Position numbers and translations under genes: made by a program
The notes under the pieces: model-generated
Databases searched by the model: none
Seen by the model: the letters and a program-made list of their open reading frames with translations, nothing else
Told to the model about the DNA's origin: nothing
In this document: in pieces, positions 19,866 through 31,801 of the stretch
How the letters are laid out: each line of letters opens with the position of its first letter
Position numbering within the stretch: the stretch's first letter is position 1
Assembly (NCBI RefSeq): GCF_900156495.1
Contig: NZ_FTNT01000007.1
Span: 1 to 64,000 of the forward strand
From: Williamsia sterculiae
GTDB lineage: Bacteria > Actinomycetota > Actinomycetes > Mycobacteriales > Mycobacteriaceae
Direction: 5' to 3'
Length of the DNA stretch: 64,000 nt

Positions 19866-20953
19866 CCGACGGCGGTCGACCGTCGGGCGATCCGGCACCG
19901 GTGCGCACGGGTGGCACCGCCACGGCGCTGACGGGTGGCACGGCCACGGCGCTGACGGGTGGCACGGCCACCGGGGTCGGCTCCATGCCGGGTACCGACG
20001 CCCGCCGAGCGGCCGCGATCGTCACCGGGGAACTGCCGTTGGCGCATCTGCCGGAGTTGCCACAACGCGGACTCGGCGCCGACATGATCGGCCGCGCCGC
20101 CGCCCTCCTGGTCGACCTGCCGATGGACGTCGCCGCATCCGGGTACCGGCTGACCAGCAGGCCCACCGGGCTGATGCGGACGGCCAGGGACCACCTTTCC
20201 CGCGATCTCGACGCCATGGAGGAGGCGTGGGAGGTCGCGGGCAGGCATGGCTCGCGTGAGGTGTTCAAGGTGCAGTCGGTGGGGCCGTTCACCCTCGCCG
20301 CGTCGGTGGAACTGCCGGGTGGGCACAAGATCCTGCGGGACCGGTCCGCGGTGGCCGATGTCGCCGCCTCGCTGGCCGAGGGTGTGGCCGCACACGCCGC
20401 CGAGGTCGCCCGACGACTCGGGGTGGAGGTGACCGTGCAGCTCGACGAGCCCCTGGTCGGCGCGGTCATCGACGGTCACATCCGCCCTGTGAGCAGGCTG
20501 GACGTGATCGACGCGGTGCCCGTCTCGGATGTGGCGGAAACGCTGCTCGCGACCATCGACACCATCGGTGCCGACGCGCTGATCCACAACTGTGATCGCC
20601 CGCGCTGGGACCTCGCACGACTCATGTCCGGCGTCGCCCTCGGGGTGTCGACGGAGGTGTTGCGCACCGTCGACCTCGACGGTGTCGGTGCGCATCTCGA
20701 CTCGGGGGCCGTACTCGCGCTGGGGGTGGTGCCGTCGACCGCTCCGGTCGGGGAACTCCCCGTCGAGCGGGTGCTGTCGTCTGTCACCGAGCTCACCGAT
20801 CGCATCGGGCTGCCGCGACGGGTACTCGCGGACCAGGTGATCGTCACGCCGTCCTGCGGATTGGCCGGGGCCGGCGACGGCTGGGTGCGGGCAGCACTGA
20901 CCCTCTGTTCGCGCGCCGCCGATGCACTCGCCGCGGATCCGACGTCGATCTGA
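19862..20953 (+). CDS. MetE C-terminal-like protein (cobalamin-independent methionine synthase family)
   Basis: This 363-residue protein resembles the C-terminal catalytic half of cobalamin-independent methionine synthase. It begins with [13 protein letters not shown], then has VQLDEPLVG (substrate side), [13 protein letters not shown] with a Cys at a zinc-ligand-like position, and [11 protein letters not shown] with the second Cys. It lacks the N-terminal half of true MetE (~750 aa), so methionine synthase activity is not assured; many actinobacteria have this short form next to mnmA. The N-terminal ~30 residues contain tandem GGTATALT repeats. The GTG start overlaps the mnmA stop. Confidence 0.75.
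   Translation: MTDGGRPSGDPAPVRTGGTATALTGGTATALTGGTATGVGSMPGTDARRAAAIVTGELPLAHLPELPQRGLGADMIGRAAALLVDLPMDVAASGYRLTSRPTGLMRTARDHLSRDLDAMEEAWEVAGRHGSREVFKVQSVGPFTLAASVELPGGHKILRDRSAVADVAASLAEGVAAHAAEVARRLGVEVTVQLDEPLVGAVIDGHIRPVSRLDVIDAVPVSDVAETLLATIDTIGADALIHNCDRPRWDLARLMSGVALGVSTEVLRTVDLDGVGAHLDSGAVLALGVVPSTAPVGELPVERVLSSVTELTDRIGLPRRVLADQVIVTPSCGLAGAGDGWVRAALTLCSRAADALAADPTSI
19907..19973 (+). repeat. 24-bp tandem repeat in the MetE-like gene
   Basis: Two full units (19907-19930, 19931-19954) and a partial third encode the octapeptide TGGTATAL in-frame. The third copy runs into [10 protein letters not shown], the start of the conserved domain, so the repeat seems to have grown from that segment. 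Confidence 0.75.
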
Positions 20954-20980
20954 GTCGGCATCCGCACCCGCCAGCCCTGC

Positions 20981-21601
20981 TCAGGTGGTGACGGTGACCG
21001 TGGTCCCCACATTCGCCCAGCGGTACAGGGCGGCCATCGCGTCCGTCGGTACGTGTACACATCCGCGTGAACCGACGACCTTGTACAGCGACCGATCGCC
21101 ATAGGGGAACTTCTGCCACGGAGAATCGTGGAACCCGAAGTCCTCGAAGAACGGCAACCAGTAGTCGACGAACACCCGGTAGTCCGGACCGTCGAGGAAG
21201 CGTCGGGTCTCCCTGCTCTCGATCTGCCACGTTCCCAAAGGGGTGCCGTCACCACGGTCCACGCTGCCGGTGGTGACCGGTGATTGATCGACCGGCTTGT
21301 CGAGCTGACACATCCACATGTGCTGTTGACCCAGACTGACCTTCACCAGCTGCGGTGCGGTGTTCCCGCGGCAGGCATCGGTCGCGGCGGTCAGCACCGG
21401 CGGAGGGGTGGCGGCCGCGGCGGGTGGCACGACGGCACCGCCGGGCGCGTCCGTGGCGGCCAGCTGGGCCGACGATTCCTGGCCGCGCACGGCCTGGACC
21501 AGCACCAACACCGAGGCCACGGCGGCGACCACGACCAGCATCACCGTCCACCGGTGCTCACGCAGCGCCGCGATCTGCGGCCCCGAACCGCGTTCAACCA
21601 T
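20981..21601 (-). CDS. L,D-transpeptidase (YkuD domain), membrane-anchored
   Basis: This 206-residue protein has a short cytoplasmic start, one membrane segment VMLVVVAAVASVLVLVQAV (~residues 19-37), a Pro/Ala-rich linker, and a YkuD domain from ~85. It carries QHMWMCQ, GTWQIESRETRRFL, FGFHDSPW and the catalytic GSRGCVHVP (Cys nucleophile), where Arg stands in the common SHGC position. It would form 3-3 cross-links or trim peptidoglycan outside the membrane. ATG 21601 is preferred over GTG 21610. The signal anchor is not followed by a lipobox. Confidence 0.85.
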   Translation of the reverse strand: MVERGSGPQIAALREHRWTVMLVVVAAVASVLVLVQAVRGQESSAQLAATDAPGGAVVPPAAAATPPPVLTAATDACRGNTAPQLVKVSLGQQHMWMCQLDKPVDQSPVTTGSVDRGDGTPLGTWQIESRETRRFLDGPDYRVFVDYWLPFFEDFGFHDSPWQKFPYGDRSLYKVVGSRGCVHVPTDAMAALYRWANVGTTVTVTT

Positions 21602-21604
21602 GAC

Positions 21605-21626
21605 GTACACCTTGGCACAGGTGTAC
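21605..21626. repeat. Inverted repeat at the L,D-transpeptidase start
   Basis: GTACACC (21605-21611) and GGTGTAC (21620-21626) form 7-bp arms with an 8-nt spacer just upstream of the start codon. It could be an operator or an mRNA hairpin masking the ribosome-binding region. Confidence 0.35.
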
Positions 21627-21637
21627 CTCTCGGTCGC

Positions 21638-24327
<2,690 letters not shown>

Positions 24328-24349
24328 GCCGTCCCGGATCCGAACGCGG

Positions 24350-25012
24350 TCAGTGCCGTTCGAGCACCGTGGTCACGATCCCGGCCAGATAACCCAGACG
24401 CGCGATCTCCGACGGCCGGAAGTCGGGTCCCCCGACCCGACCCAGCAGTATCGCCTTGACCCCGCCGCCCAACGGCGCGGCAGCCATTCGGGTGTCGGAG
24501 TCCCTCCAGGTCTGCGGCACCCAGTCGGCGTCGGGCTCGAGTTGTCTCGCCCGGGTCAGCGGTAACCAGTCGACCGAGGTCAGTCTGGTCTCCGGGGCCC
24601 CCGAACTGCTGAACAGTTGGATGACCCCCGAACCGCCCTCGGTCACCACCATGCACCAGGACACCCGCAGCACCCGGGGCGCGTTCTCGGCCAGTACCGC
24701 CAAACGGTCGTGTGCCGTGGCGACCTGGTCGACGAGCTCGAGTTCGCGGTGGGTGTCGAGCACGCCGGTGTAGGGCCGGATCGAGTCGACTCGAACGCCG
24801 GGTACCTGCTCGGATGCCGTGATCAGGGTGTCCGGTAGCGCACCCCGGGCCACCTCGACCACGATGTCGTCGACCGCATAACCGTGGGCGCGCTCCACCA
24901 CGTCCAAGGACAGGATGTCCGCGCCGACGCCGCCGAGAGCGACAGCCAGCTGTCCCAGGCTGCCGGGCTTGTCCTGGAGGTAGACGCGCAGCAGGAAAGA
25001 CACGCCGGTCAT
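24350..25012 (-). CDS. ACT domain-containing protein
   Basis: This 220-residue protein has an N-terminal ACT domain: VSFLLRVYLQDKPGSLGQLA, then LGGVGADILSLDVVE within the first 40 residues. A C-terminal region with no recognised catalytic motif follows. It matches Rv3013 by position next to ligA. ACT domains bind amino acids, so a small-molecule sensor is the likely role, but the ligand is unknown. ATG 25012 places the ACT domain directly at the N-terminus; upstream extensions of the frame have no similarity. Convergent with ligA. Confidence 0.75.
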   Translation of the reverse strand: MTGVSFLLRVYLQDKPGSLGQLAVALGGVGADILSLDVVERAHGYAVDDIVVEVARGALPDTLITASEQVPGVRVDSIRPYTGVLDTHRELELVDQVATAHDRLAVLAENAPRVLRVSWCMVVTEGGSGVIQLFSSSGAPETRLTSVDWLPLTRARQLEPDADWVPQTWRDSDTRMAAAPLGGGVKAILLGRVGGPDFRPSEIARLGYLAGIVTTVLERH

Positions 25013-25122
25013 TGTCGCACCCGATGATGACGCGTGCGTGACAGCGGTCTCGCGCGCCCGCCGGACCCGGTGCTGCCACCCGCCGATTCGCATCCGTGCC
25101 TCGAGAGCGCGACCATGGACAG

Positions 25123-25704
25123 ATGGCCGTGACCGATCCCGATGACACCGCCGCCGACGCCGCCCACGTGACCACCTCGGTCGCGCGCCGCATCGAGCCG
25201 GGGCGCGAGCACGACTTCGTCGGGTGGACCGACGCCGGTATGGCGCTGGCCCGCACTTTCCCCGGATTCCTCGGCGGCGGCTGGCTGCGGTCCACCAAGA
25301 AGCGGGACGAGTACTACGTGGTGTACCGGTTCGAGACCGACAAGCAGATGGACGACTGGGTCCGCTCACCCGTCCGCAAGGCGTGGTTGTCGCGTGGCGA
25401 GGGTGTGGCCGCGGAGTACGCCACCCACCGTCTGTCGGGGGTCGAGGGGTGGTTTGAGCCACAGTCGACGTTGACCAACGCCGTCAAGGTCATGGGTGCG
25501 CCGCCGGCACGCTGGAAACAGGCGATCACCATCTGGCTGGGTTTCTTCCCGCTGAGTGTGGCCATCAACTTCCTGGTCGTCGCGCATCTCGACGGCGTCC
25601 CGTTGGTGTTCAAGACCCTCATCGCGACCTTGATCAACACCCCGCTGATGGTCTATGTCGTACTCCCGTGGATCACCGCCCGGCTTCGACGCTGGCTCAA
25701 CTGA
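25123..25704 (+). CDS. Antibiotic biosynthesis monooxygenase-like domain with two membrane segments
   Basis: This 193-residue protein has an ABM-like ferredoxin-fold domain at ~20-110 ([18 protein letters not shown], then [12 protein letters not shown] and [18 protein letters not shown]) followed by two hydrophobic segments, [20 protein letters not shown] and [12 protein letters not shown]. This ABM-plus-C-terminal-TM layout is common in actinobacteria and has no proven function; it need not be an antibiotic gene. ATG 25123 is chosen; a GTG at 25096 would add nine residues. It is divergent from the ACT gene. Confidence 0.7.
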   Translation: MAVTDPDDTAADAAHVTTSVARRIEPGREHDFVGWTDAGMALARTFPGFLGGGWLRSTKKRDEYYVVYRFETDKQMDDWVRSPVRKAWLSRGEGVAAEYATHRLSGVEGWFEPQSTLTNAVKVMGAPPARWKQAITIWLGFFPLSVAINFLVVAHLDGVPLVFKTLIATLINTPLMVYVVLPWITARLRRWLN

Positions 25705-25743
25705 GGTCGGTGACCGGGGACCGATCGCCTTCGGGCGGTTGTC

Positions 25744-25749
25744 TACCCT
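25744..25749 (+). promoter_or_regulatory. Putative gatCA -10 box
   Basis: TACCCT lies about 110 nt before gatC, leaving a leader of ~100 nt that contains the direct repeat at 25780. Confidence 0.3.
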
Positions 25750-25779
25750 TGTCGGGTGGGCTCGGAGATCGGGTCCCGT

Positions 25780-25807
25780 ACATCTCGACCATCACATCTC
25801 GACCATG
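25780..25807 (+). repeat. Direct repeat in the gatC leader
   Basis: Two adjacent 14-bp copies, ACATCTCGACCAT followed by C or G (25780-25793 and 25794-25807), lie between the putative promoter and gatC. One base differs. Confidence 0.5.
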
Positions 25808-25859
25808 CAGACGCACAGGAGATGATCCGTGGCCCCGCGGGTCGACGAAGGGAGCGCCG

Positions 25860-26159
25860 GTGTCAGCCATCTCGCGTGAGGAGGTCGCGCACCTGGCCAG
25901 GTTGTCCCGGCTGGCGCTGTCCGACGCGGAGCTCGATCAGTATGCGTCGCAGCTCGATTCCATCCTGACCCATGTCGCGCAGATCACCGAGGTGGCCGCC
26001 GACGACATACCGCCGACCGCGCACCCGGTGCCGCTGGCCAATGTGTTGCGTCCCGATACCGTCGTGCCCGGACTGACCACTGAGCAGGCGTTGTCGGGTG
26101 CGCCCGCCGTGGAGCAGGACCGCTTCGCCGTGCCGCAGATCCTGGGGGAGGAACAGTGA
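25860..26159 (+). CDS. gatC: Asp-tRNA(Asn)/Glu-tRNA(Gln) amidotransferase subunit C
   Basis: This 99-residue GatC is the small subunit that holds GatA and GatB together. It has the family start [19 protein letters not shown] and the later [18 protein letters not shown], and it ends [14 protein letters not shown] 25860 follows a GAAGGGA ribosome-binding sequence and gives the normal length. Its stop overlaps the gatA GTG, while gatB lies 6.7 kb away after an insert and pfkA. Confidence 0.95.
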   Translation: MSAISREEVAHLARLSRLALSDAELDQYASQLDSILTHVAQITEVAADDIPPTAHPVPLANVLRPDTVVPGLTTEQALSGAPAVEQDRFAVPQILGEEQ

Positions 26160-27649
26160 CCGTTGCCACCCGGACATCCGGGGAGATCACCGGTCGGAGC
26201 GCTGTCGACCTCGCCGCCCGGATCCGCGCGGGGGAGTTGAGTTCGGTCGAGGTCACCACCGCCCATCTCGAGCGCATCGCCGAGGTCGACGGGGACGTGC
26301 ACGCCTTCCTACACGTCGGTGCCGACGAGGCGTTGGCCGCCGCCGCACGCGTCGACGACGCGATCGCCGCGGGGGAGACACCGCCGTCACCGTTGGCGGG
26401 TGTGCCGATCGCCCTGAAGGACGTGTTCACCACCACCGACGCGCCCACCACCGTCGGATCGCGCATCCTCGAGGGATGGGTTCCGCCCTACGACGCTGCC
26501 GTGACCGAGCGGCTGCGCGCCGCCGGCCTGCCGATCCTCGGCAAGACCAACATGGACGAGTTCGCGATGGGCAGCTCGACCGAGAACTCGGCCTACGGCC
26601 CCACCCACAACCCGTGGGATCTCGACCGTATCCCCGGGGGCTCGGGCGGTGGCAGCGCCGCGGCGTTGGCCGCGTTCGAGGCGCCGCTGGCCATCGGTAC
26701 CGACACCGGTGGGTCGGTGCGCCAACCTGCCGCGGTCACCGCGACCGTCGGCGTGAAACCCACCTATGGCACTGTGTCGCGGTACGGCCTGGTGGCCTGT
26801 GCGTCGTCGCTCGATCAGGCCGGGCCCTGCGCCCGGACGGTGCTCGACACGGCGGCCCTGCACCAGGTCATCGCCGGTCACGACCCCCGGGATTCCACGT
26901 CGGTGAACTCGCCGGTGCCGGATCTGGTCGGCGCCGCGCAACAGGGTGCGGCACAAGATCTCTCGGGTGTGCGCGTCGGCGTGGTCACCGAACTGCAGGG
27001 TGACGGTTACCAACCCGGGGTGGTGGAATCGTTCTCCGCTGCGGTGCGCACCCTGGCCGATCGCGGTGCCGAGATCGTCGATGTGTCCTGCCCGCACTTC
27101 CCGTACGCGCTCGGTGCCTACTATCTGATCCTCCCCTCCGAGGTCTCGTCGAACCTGGCGCGGTTCGATGCGATGCGGTATGGACTCCGCGTCGGTGACG
27201 ACGGTCGTCACAGTGCCGAAGAGGTCATGGCCCTCACCCGAGAACAGGGGCTTGGTGCGGAGGTGAAGCGCCGCATCATGATCGGGACCTACGCGCTCTC
27301 GTCGGGGTATTACGACGCCTATTACGGTCAGGCGCAGAAGGTGCGGACCCTCATCGCCAGGGACTTCGACGCGGCCTTCGAGAACGTGGACGTGTTGGTC
27401 TCCCCGACCACCCCGACAACCGCGTTCCCGTTGGGGGAGAAGGTCGACGACCCGCTGGCGATGTATCTGTTCGATCTGTGCACCCTGCCGACCAACCTGG
27501 CGGGCACCTGCGCGATGTCGGTGCCCTCACAGCTGTCCGCCACCGACGGTCTGCCGGTGGGTCTGCAGATCATGGCGCCCGCCCTCGCCGACGATAGGCT
27601 CTATCGGATCGGGGCGGCCTACGAGAGCGCGCGCGGGCCGATCGTCTGA
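26156..27649 (+). CDS. gatA: Asp-tRNA(Asn)/Glu-tRNA(Gln) amidotransferase subunit A
   Basis: This 497-residue amidase subunit releases ammonia from glutamine for the transamidation done by GatB. The Ser-cisSer-Lys triad region is visible: Lys in [12 protein letters not shown] (~residue 87), [13 protein letters not shown] (~residue 162), and the nucleophile in [13 protein letters not shown] (~residue 185). [10 protein letters not shown]-type sequence ([11 protein letters not shown]) follows. The length is normal. With gltX and tRNA-Gln in the window it completes the indirect Gln-tRNA pathway. Its 3' end overlaps the convergent hydrolase gene by 31 bp. Confidence 0.96.
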   Translation: MTVATRTSGEITGRSAVDLAARIRAGELSSVEVTTAHLERIAEVDGDVHAFLHVGADEALAAAARVDDAIAAGETPPSPLAGVPIALKDVFTTTDAPTTVGSRILEGWVPPYDAAVTERLRAAGLPILGKTNMDEFAMGSSTENSAYGPTHNPWDLDRIPGGSGGGSAAALAAFEAPLAIGTDTGGSVRQPAAVTATVGVKPTYGTVSRYGLVACASSLDQAGPCARTVLDTAALHQVIAGHDPRDSTSVNSPVPDLVGAAQQGAAQDLSGVRVGVVTELQGDGYQPGVVESFSAAVRTLADRGAEIVDVSCPHFPYALGAYYLILPSEVSSNLARFDAMRYGLRVGDDGRHSAEEVMALTREQGLGAEVKRRIMIGTYALSSGYYDAYYGQAQKVRTLIARDFDAAFENVDVLVSPTTPTTAFPLGEKVDDPLAMYLFDLCTLPTNLAGTCAMSVPSQLSATDGLPVGLQIMAPALADDRLYRIGAAYESARGPIV

Positions 27650-28989
27650 CCTGCGCGGCAATCCGGTGCACGCAGACCCTGTTCGGCGCCGTAGCGGTGG
27701 CCGTGCCCCGTCGGTTGCGTCAGCGCAGACACCAGGTCTGCGCTGGTGGCCAAGAACGACCCGATCGGAATCCATTGCGGAGCAGGTAGATCGGCCTCGG
27801 TCGATGCGGTGCGGGGTGCCGACCACAGCAAGCGCGGCGACCACCGCGTCACCGGGTCACTGCGATTGGCGATGACCACCCGGTCGGCTGCCCGTGCCGC
27901 CACGGTATCCGCCGGAGCGCCCGCGACCACCGTCGCGCACACCTGCCCGGGTCGATGCGTCACCGCCCATCCCCGGGCGGCGTCCGCGCCGATCGCGCCC
28001 AGACTCTGTCCGTAGAGATACACCTGCGGTCGATGACCGCCCGCTCGACTCCCGATCGCGTCGAGAACCGCACGTAGTATCGCGACGGTGGCGGCGCCCG
28101 GGCGGTCGCGATCGGAGACGAATGCCCGCCAACTCGGGATGGCGTCGTATTGCCCGGCGAGCACACCGACGTCACCGGCGAATCGATGCTCGAATCCGGT
28201 GACCGCGTCCGGATCGACCCACCCCGAACCCGTGGGCACCGCGATGACCACCGCGGCACGCGACAATCCACCCGCCGCGACCCACCGGCGGGTCAAGTCA
28301 CGGGCCCGGGCATCCCACTCCGGTGTGACGGAAAATGCAGCGCTCGAACGGGATCGGTCGTCGAGCGACTCGTACAGGCGCAGTGCACCCGGGCCGGCGC
28401 CGGTCTGCACGAACCGATCCGACACCGACGCGACCGGTGTCGACTGTCGGCCGTGGGCGGGTGCGGGGAGGGCAACAACCGCCGCCGCGGTCAGTCCGGC
28501 CGCCGCCAGGCTCACCAGGGCGAACCGGCGTCGGCGGCGTGCCCCGGTTGTGTACACCAGCGTCACCATGAGGATCACCGCGACGGGGACCGCGGGTGTC
28601 GCCCACCACGTCCAGGGCACCGCGGGCTGCGCCAGGTTCGAGTGCAGCCGGTCCTGCCACAGCGCATTCCACGCGCTCGAACCGCAGATGATCGGCAGCG
28701 CAACGCAGGCGGACACCAGGCGTTGCCGGGGGCCCGGCGGTTCCCACCAGATGCGGGTGATCACACCGATGACCGCGGTGGCCGTCGCCCACAGCAGGGT
28801 GACGACGGTGACGACGATCACGTGGGCGAGGAACGTCTGCGGCAGCGACCCCGGGGTCGACGCCAGGACCAGGCCTGCCGTCGTACCCGCCGTCACCAGG
28901 GGTGACGGCAGCGCAGCACCCACTGCGGACCACCGGCTGGGTGTCCGTCGTGCTGTCGGGGGTCGCGTGGCCTGGCCACGCGCGGTCAT
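27619..28989 (-). CDS. Membrane alpha/beta-hydrolase (PF10081-like)
   Basis: This 456-residue protein has four hydrophobic N-terminal segments within ~25-180 (for example [20 protein letters not shown] and [15 protein letters not shown]) and a C-terminal alpha/beta-hydrolase domain from ~225. The nucleophile elbow is [17 protein letters not shown], and the final [15 protein letters not shown] region may include the acid and His positions. The layout fits the actinobacterial 'alpha/beta-hydrolase family' with an N-terminal membrane part. The substrate is unknown; lipids are a guess from the membrane location and the PLA2-like partner. The start overlaps that partner's stop by ATGA. Confidence 0.75.
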   Translation of the reverse strand: MTARGQATRPPTARRTPSRWSAVGAALPSPLVTAGTTAGLVLASTPGSLPQTFLAHVIVVTVVTLLWATATAVIGVITRIWWEPPGPRQRLVSACVALPIICGSSAWNALWQDRLHSNLAQPAVPWTWWATPAVPVAVILMVTLVYTTGARRRRRFALVSLAAAGLTAAAVVALPAPAHGRQSTPVASVSDRFVQTGAGPGALRLYESLDDRSRSSAAFSVTPEWDARARDLTRRWVAAGGLSRAAVVIAVPTGSGWVDPDAVTGFEHRFAGDVGVLAGQYDAIPSWRAFVSDRDRPGAATVAILRAVLDAIGSRAGGHRPQVYLYGQSLGAIGADAARGWAVTHRPGQVCATVVAGAPADTVAARAADRVVIANRSDPVTRWSPRLLWSAPRTASTEADLPAPQWIPIGSFLATSADLVSALTQPTGHGHRYGAEQGLRAPDCRAGQTIGPRALS

Positions 28990-29579
28990 GAGTCGATGCC
29001 GAGCGAGCGTTCGAGCATCGACGAGGCGATCTGTGCCGCTGTCTCCGGCCCCGGATTGCCTGCGTGCTGACGCCAGGTGTTCACCGCGAGTGCGCTCTCC
29101 GCCAGCCCGGCGGCGGTGGTGCATCCGGGATCGTGGCAGGTGGCGTACATCCGATCGACCAGGGAGGAATCCAGTCGCTCCCGGGCCCAGCCACTCAGCG
29201 GGTGTCCGTGTGCGGTGGCGCTGCGCAACAGGTCATAACCGAGGTCGTGGGTCTTGCACAGGTTCTCGAATTGGGCCGGCATCGGGATAGGTGACGAACA
29301 CCCGCCGTAGGGATTCGCCGGAGCACCGGACAGGACCACCGGGCGGTAGCCGAACCGGTCGGCGAAGTCGGCAGGCAGACTGGCCAGTGCTTCGGTGGGG
29401 TGTGACCCCGTCAGCGCGGCGATCGCGGCGCCCTCGGACTGATGGAGCTGTCCCGACGGTGGGGTCGAGGGGTCGGGCACCGATCCCGCATGCGCGGGAC
29501 CGGCGCCACCAGCACCGACGGCGAGGCAGGCCAGTGCGGAGAGGAATACGGCTCGTAGCCGTCGTGATCGAGTGGTCAT
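28986..29579 (-). CDS. Secreted phospholipase A2-like protein
   Basis: This 197-residue exported protein has a signal peptide RLRAVFLSALACLAVGAGGAGPAHA ending near residue 30. The mature part contains PYGGCSSPIP and the segment NLCKTHDLGYDLLRSA (~residue 108), a CxxHDxGY-type motif like the His-Asp catalytic pair of prokaryotic phospholipase A2. Further Cys residues (TCHDPGC) could form disulfides. This is the weakest-known type of secreted lipase in the region, and the assignment rests mostly on that motif. It is coupled to the membrane hydrolase and divergent from a two-component system; a -10-like box lies 7 nt upstream of the ATG. Confidence 0.65.
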   Translation of the reverse strand: MTTRSRRLRAVFLSALACLAVGAGGAGPAHAGSVPDPSTPPSGQLHQSEGAAIAALTGSHPTEALASLPADFADRFGYRPVVLSGAPANPYGGCSSPIPMPAQFENLCKTHDLGYDLLRSATAHGHPLSGWARERLDSSLVDRMYATCHDPGCTTAAGLAESALAVNTWRQHAGNPGPETAAQIASSMLERSLGIDS

Positions 29580-29586
29580 GGCAGCA

Positions 29587-29592
29587 AAGCTA
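29587..29592 (-). promoter_or_regulatory. -10-like box for the PLA2-like/hydrolase operon
   Basis: TAGCTT on the minus strand, 7 nt before the ATG at 29579. Confidence 0.38.
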
Positions 29593-29732
29593 GGCCGGGT
29601 CGGTGCCGCACCGGATCCCCGTCGAGATCGAGATGTGTTCTGCTGCAGTGCCTGTCCCGTCGGATCGTCGTGGTACCGGGGTACCGTCGCGATCTCCCTC
29701 TCGAGTATGAGGACATCGGGATGACGGCTCCG

Positions 29733-29738
29733 TAGGGT
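29733..29738 (+). promoter_or_regulatory. -10-like box for the histidine kinase
   Basis: TAGGGT lies 7 nt before ATG 29746. About 140 bp separate it from the divergent box at 29587, and this space would hold any shared operator. Confidence 0.4.
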
Positions 29739-29745
29739 TGCAGAA

Positions 29746-31032
29746 ATGATGCGACTGCGCCACCGAAGGCGATCCCGGGGCGCAGCTGGCGTACAGGGGG
29801 GACGCCACATACTACGTGCCTATTTCCCGATGCTCGACGACCCGGCGGTCCGGGAGTTCCTGCGACCCCGGGTGAACACCGTGGTGTTCGCCCCGTTCGC
29901 GCTCTGCCTGTTCATCGTGTCCTGGTCCACGCTGCATCTGAATCTGGACGTCCCACCTGCGGCGATGCCCGTCTGTGCGGCGCTGACCACTTTTCCGGTG
30001 CTGTTCGCCTGGGTCAATCCGGTGCTCGGGTGGTCGGTGTGCATCCTCGCGGCGCAGGCGATCGGCGTACTGGCCGACCCGGTGCCGGACTGGCGATGGT
30101 CCATGCAGGTGACGACGATCATCGCGTTGATGGTGTTGACCGCGATGGTGTGTCTACGCGGCCAGCTACGGGCGATCCCGCTGGTGTGGGTGGCCACCAT
30201 CGCGGCATTCTTCTACGCCGCACCACCCCTGGAACGCGCCGGCTGGGCCGTCGGGATGACCGCGTTGGTGCTGGTGTGCTGGCTCCTGCGGGTGTTGTGG
30301 CGGTCACGGCGACAGCTGGTACGTGAGACCCAGCTCAAGGAGGAGGCGGCCGAGCACTCGCTGTTGCTCGAGGAACGTGCCCGCATCGCCCGTGATCTGC
30401 ACGATGTCGTCGCCCACCGCATGTCGGTGGTCGTGGTGCAGGCCCAGACGGCGCAGTACCGGTTGCCGGGTCTGCCCGTGGCGGCGGTGTCGGAGTTCGA
30501 CGCCATCGCCGACGTCGGGCGGGAGGCACTGCAGGAAGTCCGGCAGATGCTCGGCGTGCTCCGCGTCGAGGGGGAGGATGCCCCGCAGGCACCCAACCCG
30601 ACCATCGCCGACATCGACCGGCTGATCACGGCGACTCGAGGAACCGGAACCGAGGTGACCGCGCACGTCGAGGTGGACCCCGACACCGTGGGTGACGCCA
30701 CCTCACTCACCACTTTTCGTATCGTGCAGGAGTCACTGGCCAACATCACCCGACACGCACCCGGTGCCGACGCGGACGTCGCGGTGCTCGGTGCCGGTGA
30801 CGCGGTGCGGGTGTCGGTGACCAACTCGGCGAGCACCGGGGAGAACGCGGGCCTGCCCGCGGGTGCAGGTCTCGGTATCCGCGGGATGGCCGAACGCGCC
30901 CAGGCGGTGGGCGGGACGTTGACGGCGACACCGACCGCCGACGGCGGTTTCGGTGTGCACGCGGTGTTGCCGCGTAGCGCCGACGTACGCCGAGGAGCGG
31001 TCACGGCGACCGACCCGGCGGTTCGTCGATGA
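29746..31032 (+). CDS. Sensor histidine kinase (NarL-type, HisKA_3)
   Basis: This 428-residue membrane kinase has about five hydrophobic segments within residues 45-185 and no large extracytoplasmic domain, so it probably senses the membrane or an intramembrane signal. Phospho-acceptor His: ERARIARDLHDVVAHRMSVV (~residue 222). ATPase: TTFRIVQESLANITRHAPG (N box) and GLGIRGMAERAQAVGGTL (G boxes). It resembles the DesK/LiaS-like group that controls cell-envelope or lipid responses. Its stop overlaps the response regulator ATG. The cognate target may be the divergent lipase-hydrolase pair. Confidence 0.88.
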   Translation: MMRLRHRRRSRGAAGVQGGRHILRAYFPMLDDPAVREFLRPRVNTVVFAPFALCLFIVSWSTLHLNLDVPPAAMPVCAALTTFPVLFAWVNPVLGWSVCILAAQAIGVLADPVPDWRWSMQVTTIIALMVLTAMVCLRGQLRAIPLVWVATIAAFFYAAPPLERAGWAVGMTALVLVCWLLRVLWRSRRQLVRETQLKEEAAEHSLLLEERARIARDLHDVVAHRMSVVVVQAQTAQYRLPGLPVAAVSEFDAIADVGREALQEVRQMLGVLRVEGEDAPQAPNPTIADIDRLITATRGTGTEVTAHVEVDPDTVGDATSLTTFRIVQESLANITRHAPGADADVAVLGAGDAVRVSVTNSASTGENAGLPAGAGLGIRGMAERAQAVGGTLTATPTADGGFGVHAVLPRSADVRRGAVTATDPAVRR

Positions 31033-31682
31033 CCATCACGGTCGTGATCGCCGACGACCAGGCCATGGTGCGGCAGGGCTTCGGTGCATTACTCGACGCA
31101 CAGGCCGACATCTCGGTCATCGGCGATGCCGCCGACGGGCGTACCGCGGTGACCGAGGTGCGTCGGTTGCAACCCGACGTGGTGCTGATGGACGTGCGGA
31201 TGCCGCACCTCGACGGACTCGCAGCGACAAGGGAATTGCTGAGCGGGTCCTCTGCCAAGCCCCCGAAGGTGTTGATGCTGACCACTTTCGACATCGACGA
31301 CTACGTGTACGACGCCCTGCGTCACGGCGCCTCGGGGTTCATGCTCAAGGACGCACCCGCCGACGAGTTGGTGCGCGCGGTGCGGGTGGTCGCCGATGGT
31401 GAGGCATTGCTCGCACCGTCGGTCACCAAGCGGTTGATCGCCGAGGTGACCGCCCGTCGCCCGCAGCGTTCGCCGGATGACTCCGCGGTCGGGTCGTTGA
31501 CCCCGCGTGAGCGTGAGGTGCTGGAGATGCTCGCGCGCGGATGGTCGAACTCCGAGATCGCCGGGGATCTGTTCCTGGCCGAGCAGACGGTCAAGACGCA
31601 CGTCAGCAACGTCCTGGCCAAGTTGCATCTGCGCGATCGGGTGCAGGCGGTGGTGTTCGCGTTCGAGAACGGCATCCGCTGA
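31029..31682 (+). CDS. LuxR/NarL-type response regulator
   Basis: This 217-residue response regulator has a receiver domain with the acidic pair VVIADDQAMVRQG, the phospho-acceptor Asp in DVVLMDVRMPHLDG (~residue 54) and the Lys in LKDAPADELV. A LuxR helix-turn-helix follows at ~150-215 (LTPREREVLEMLARGWSNSEIA, then TVKTHVSNVLAKL). It overlaps the kinase gene by ATGA, so they form a pair. It ends with no terminator visible before pfkA. Confidence 0.92.
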   Translation: MTITVVIADDQAMVRQGFGALLDAQADISVIGDAADGRTAVTEVRRLQPDVVLMDVRMPHLDGLAATRELLSGSSAKPPKVLMLTTFDIDDYVYDALRHGASGFMLKDAPADELVRAVRVVADGEALLAPSVTKRLIAEVTARRPQRSPDDSAVGSLTPREREVLEMLARGWSNSEIAGDLFLAEQTVKTHVSNVLAKLHLRDRVQAVVFAFENGIR

Positions 31683-31801
31683 CGTCTGGCCGTGGCCGTC
31701 ATCGGGCGCCGTCTGCTCGCATTCCCTACATTGAGAAGCGATCGACCGGCACCCGGAGCAGCCCGGGGTGACCGCGCGCGACGAATGAGGAGTGGCGAGA
31801 C

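Noticed and set aside
29580-29745. A possible small RNA between the lipase and kinase genes
   Set aside because: Only the two divergent -10-like boxes are visible; no hairpin or T-run was found to support an RNA.
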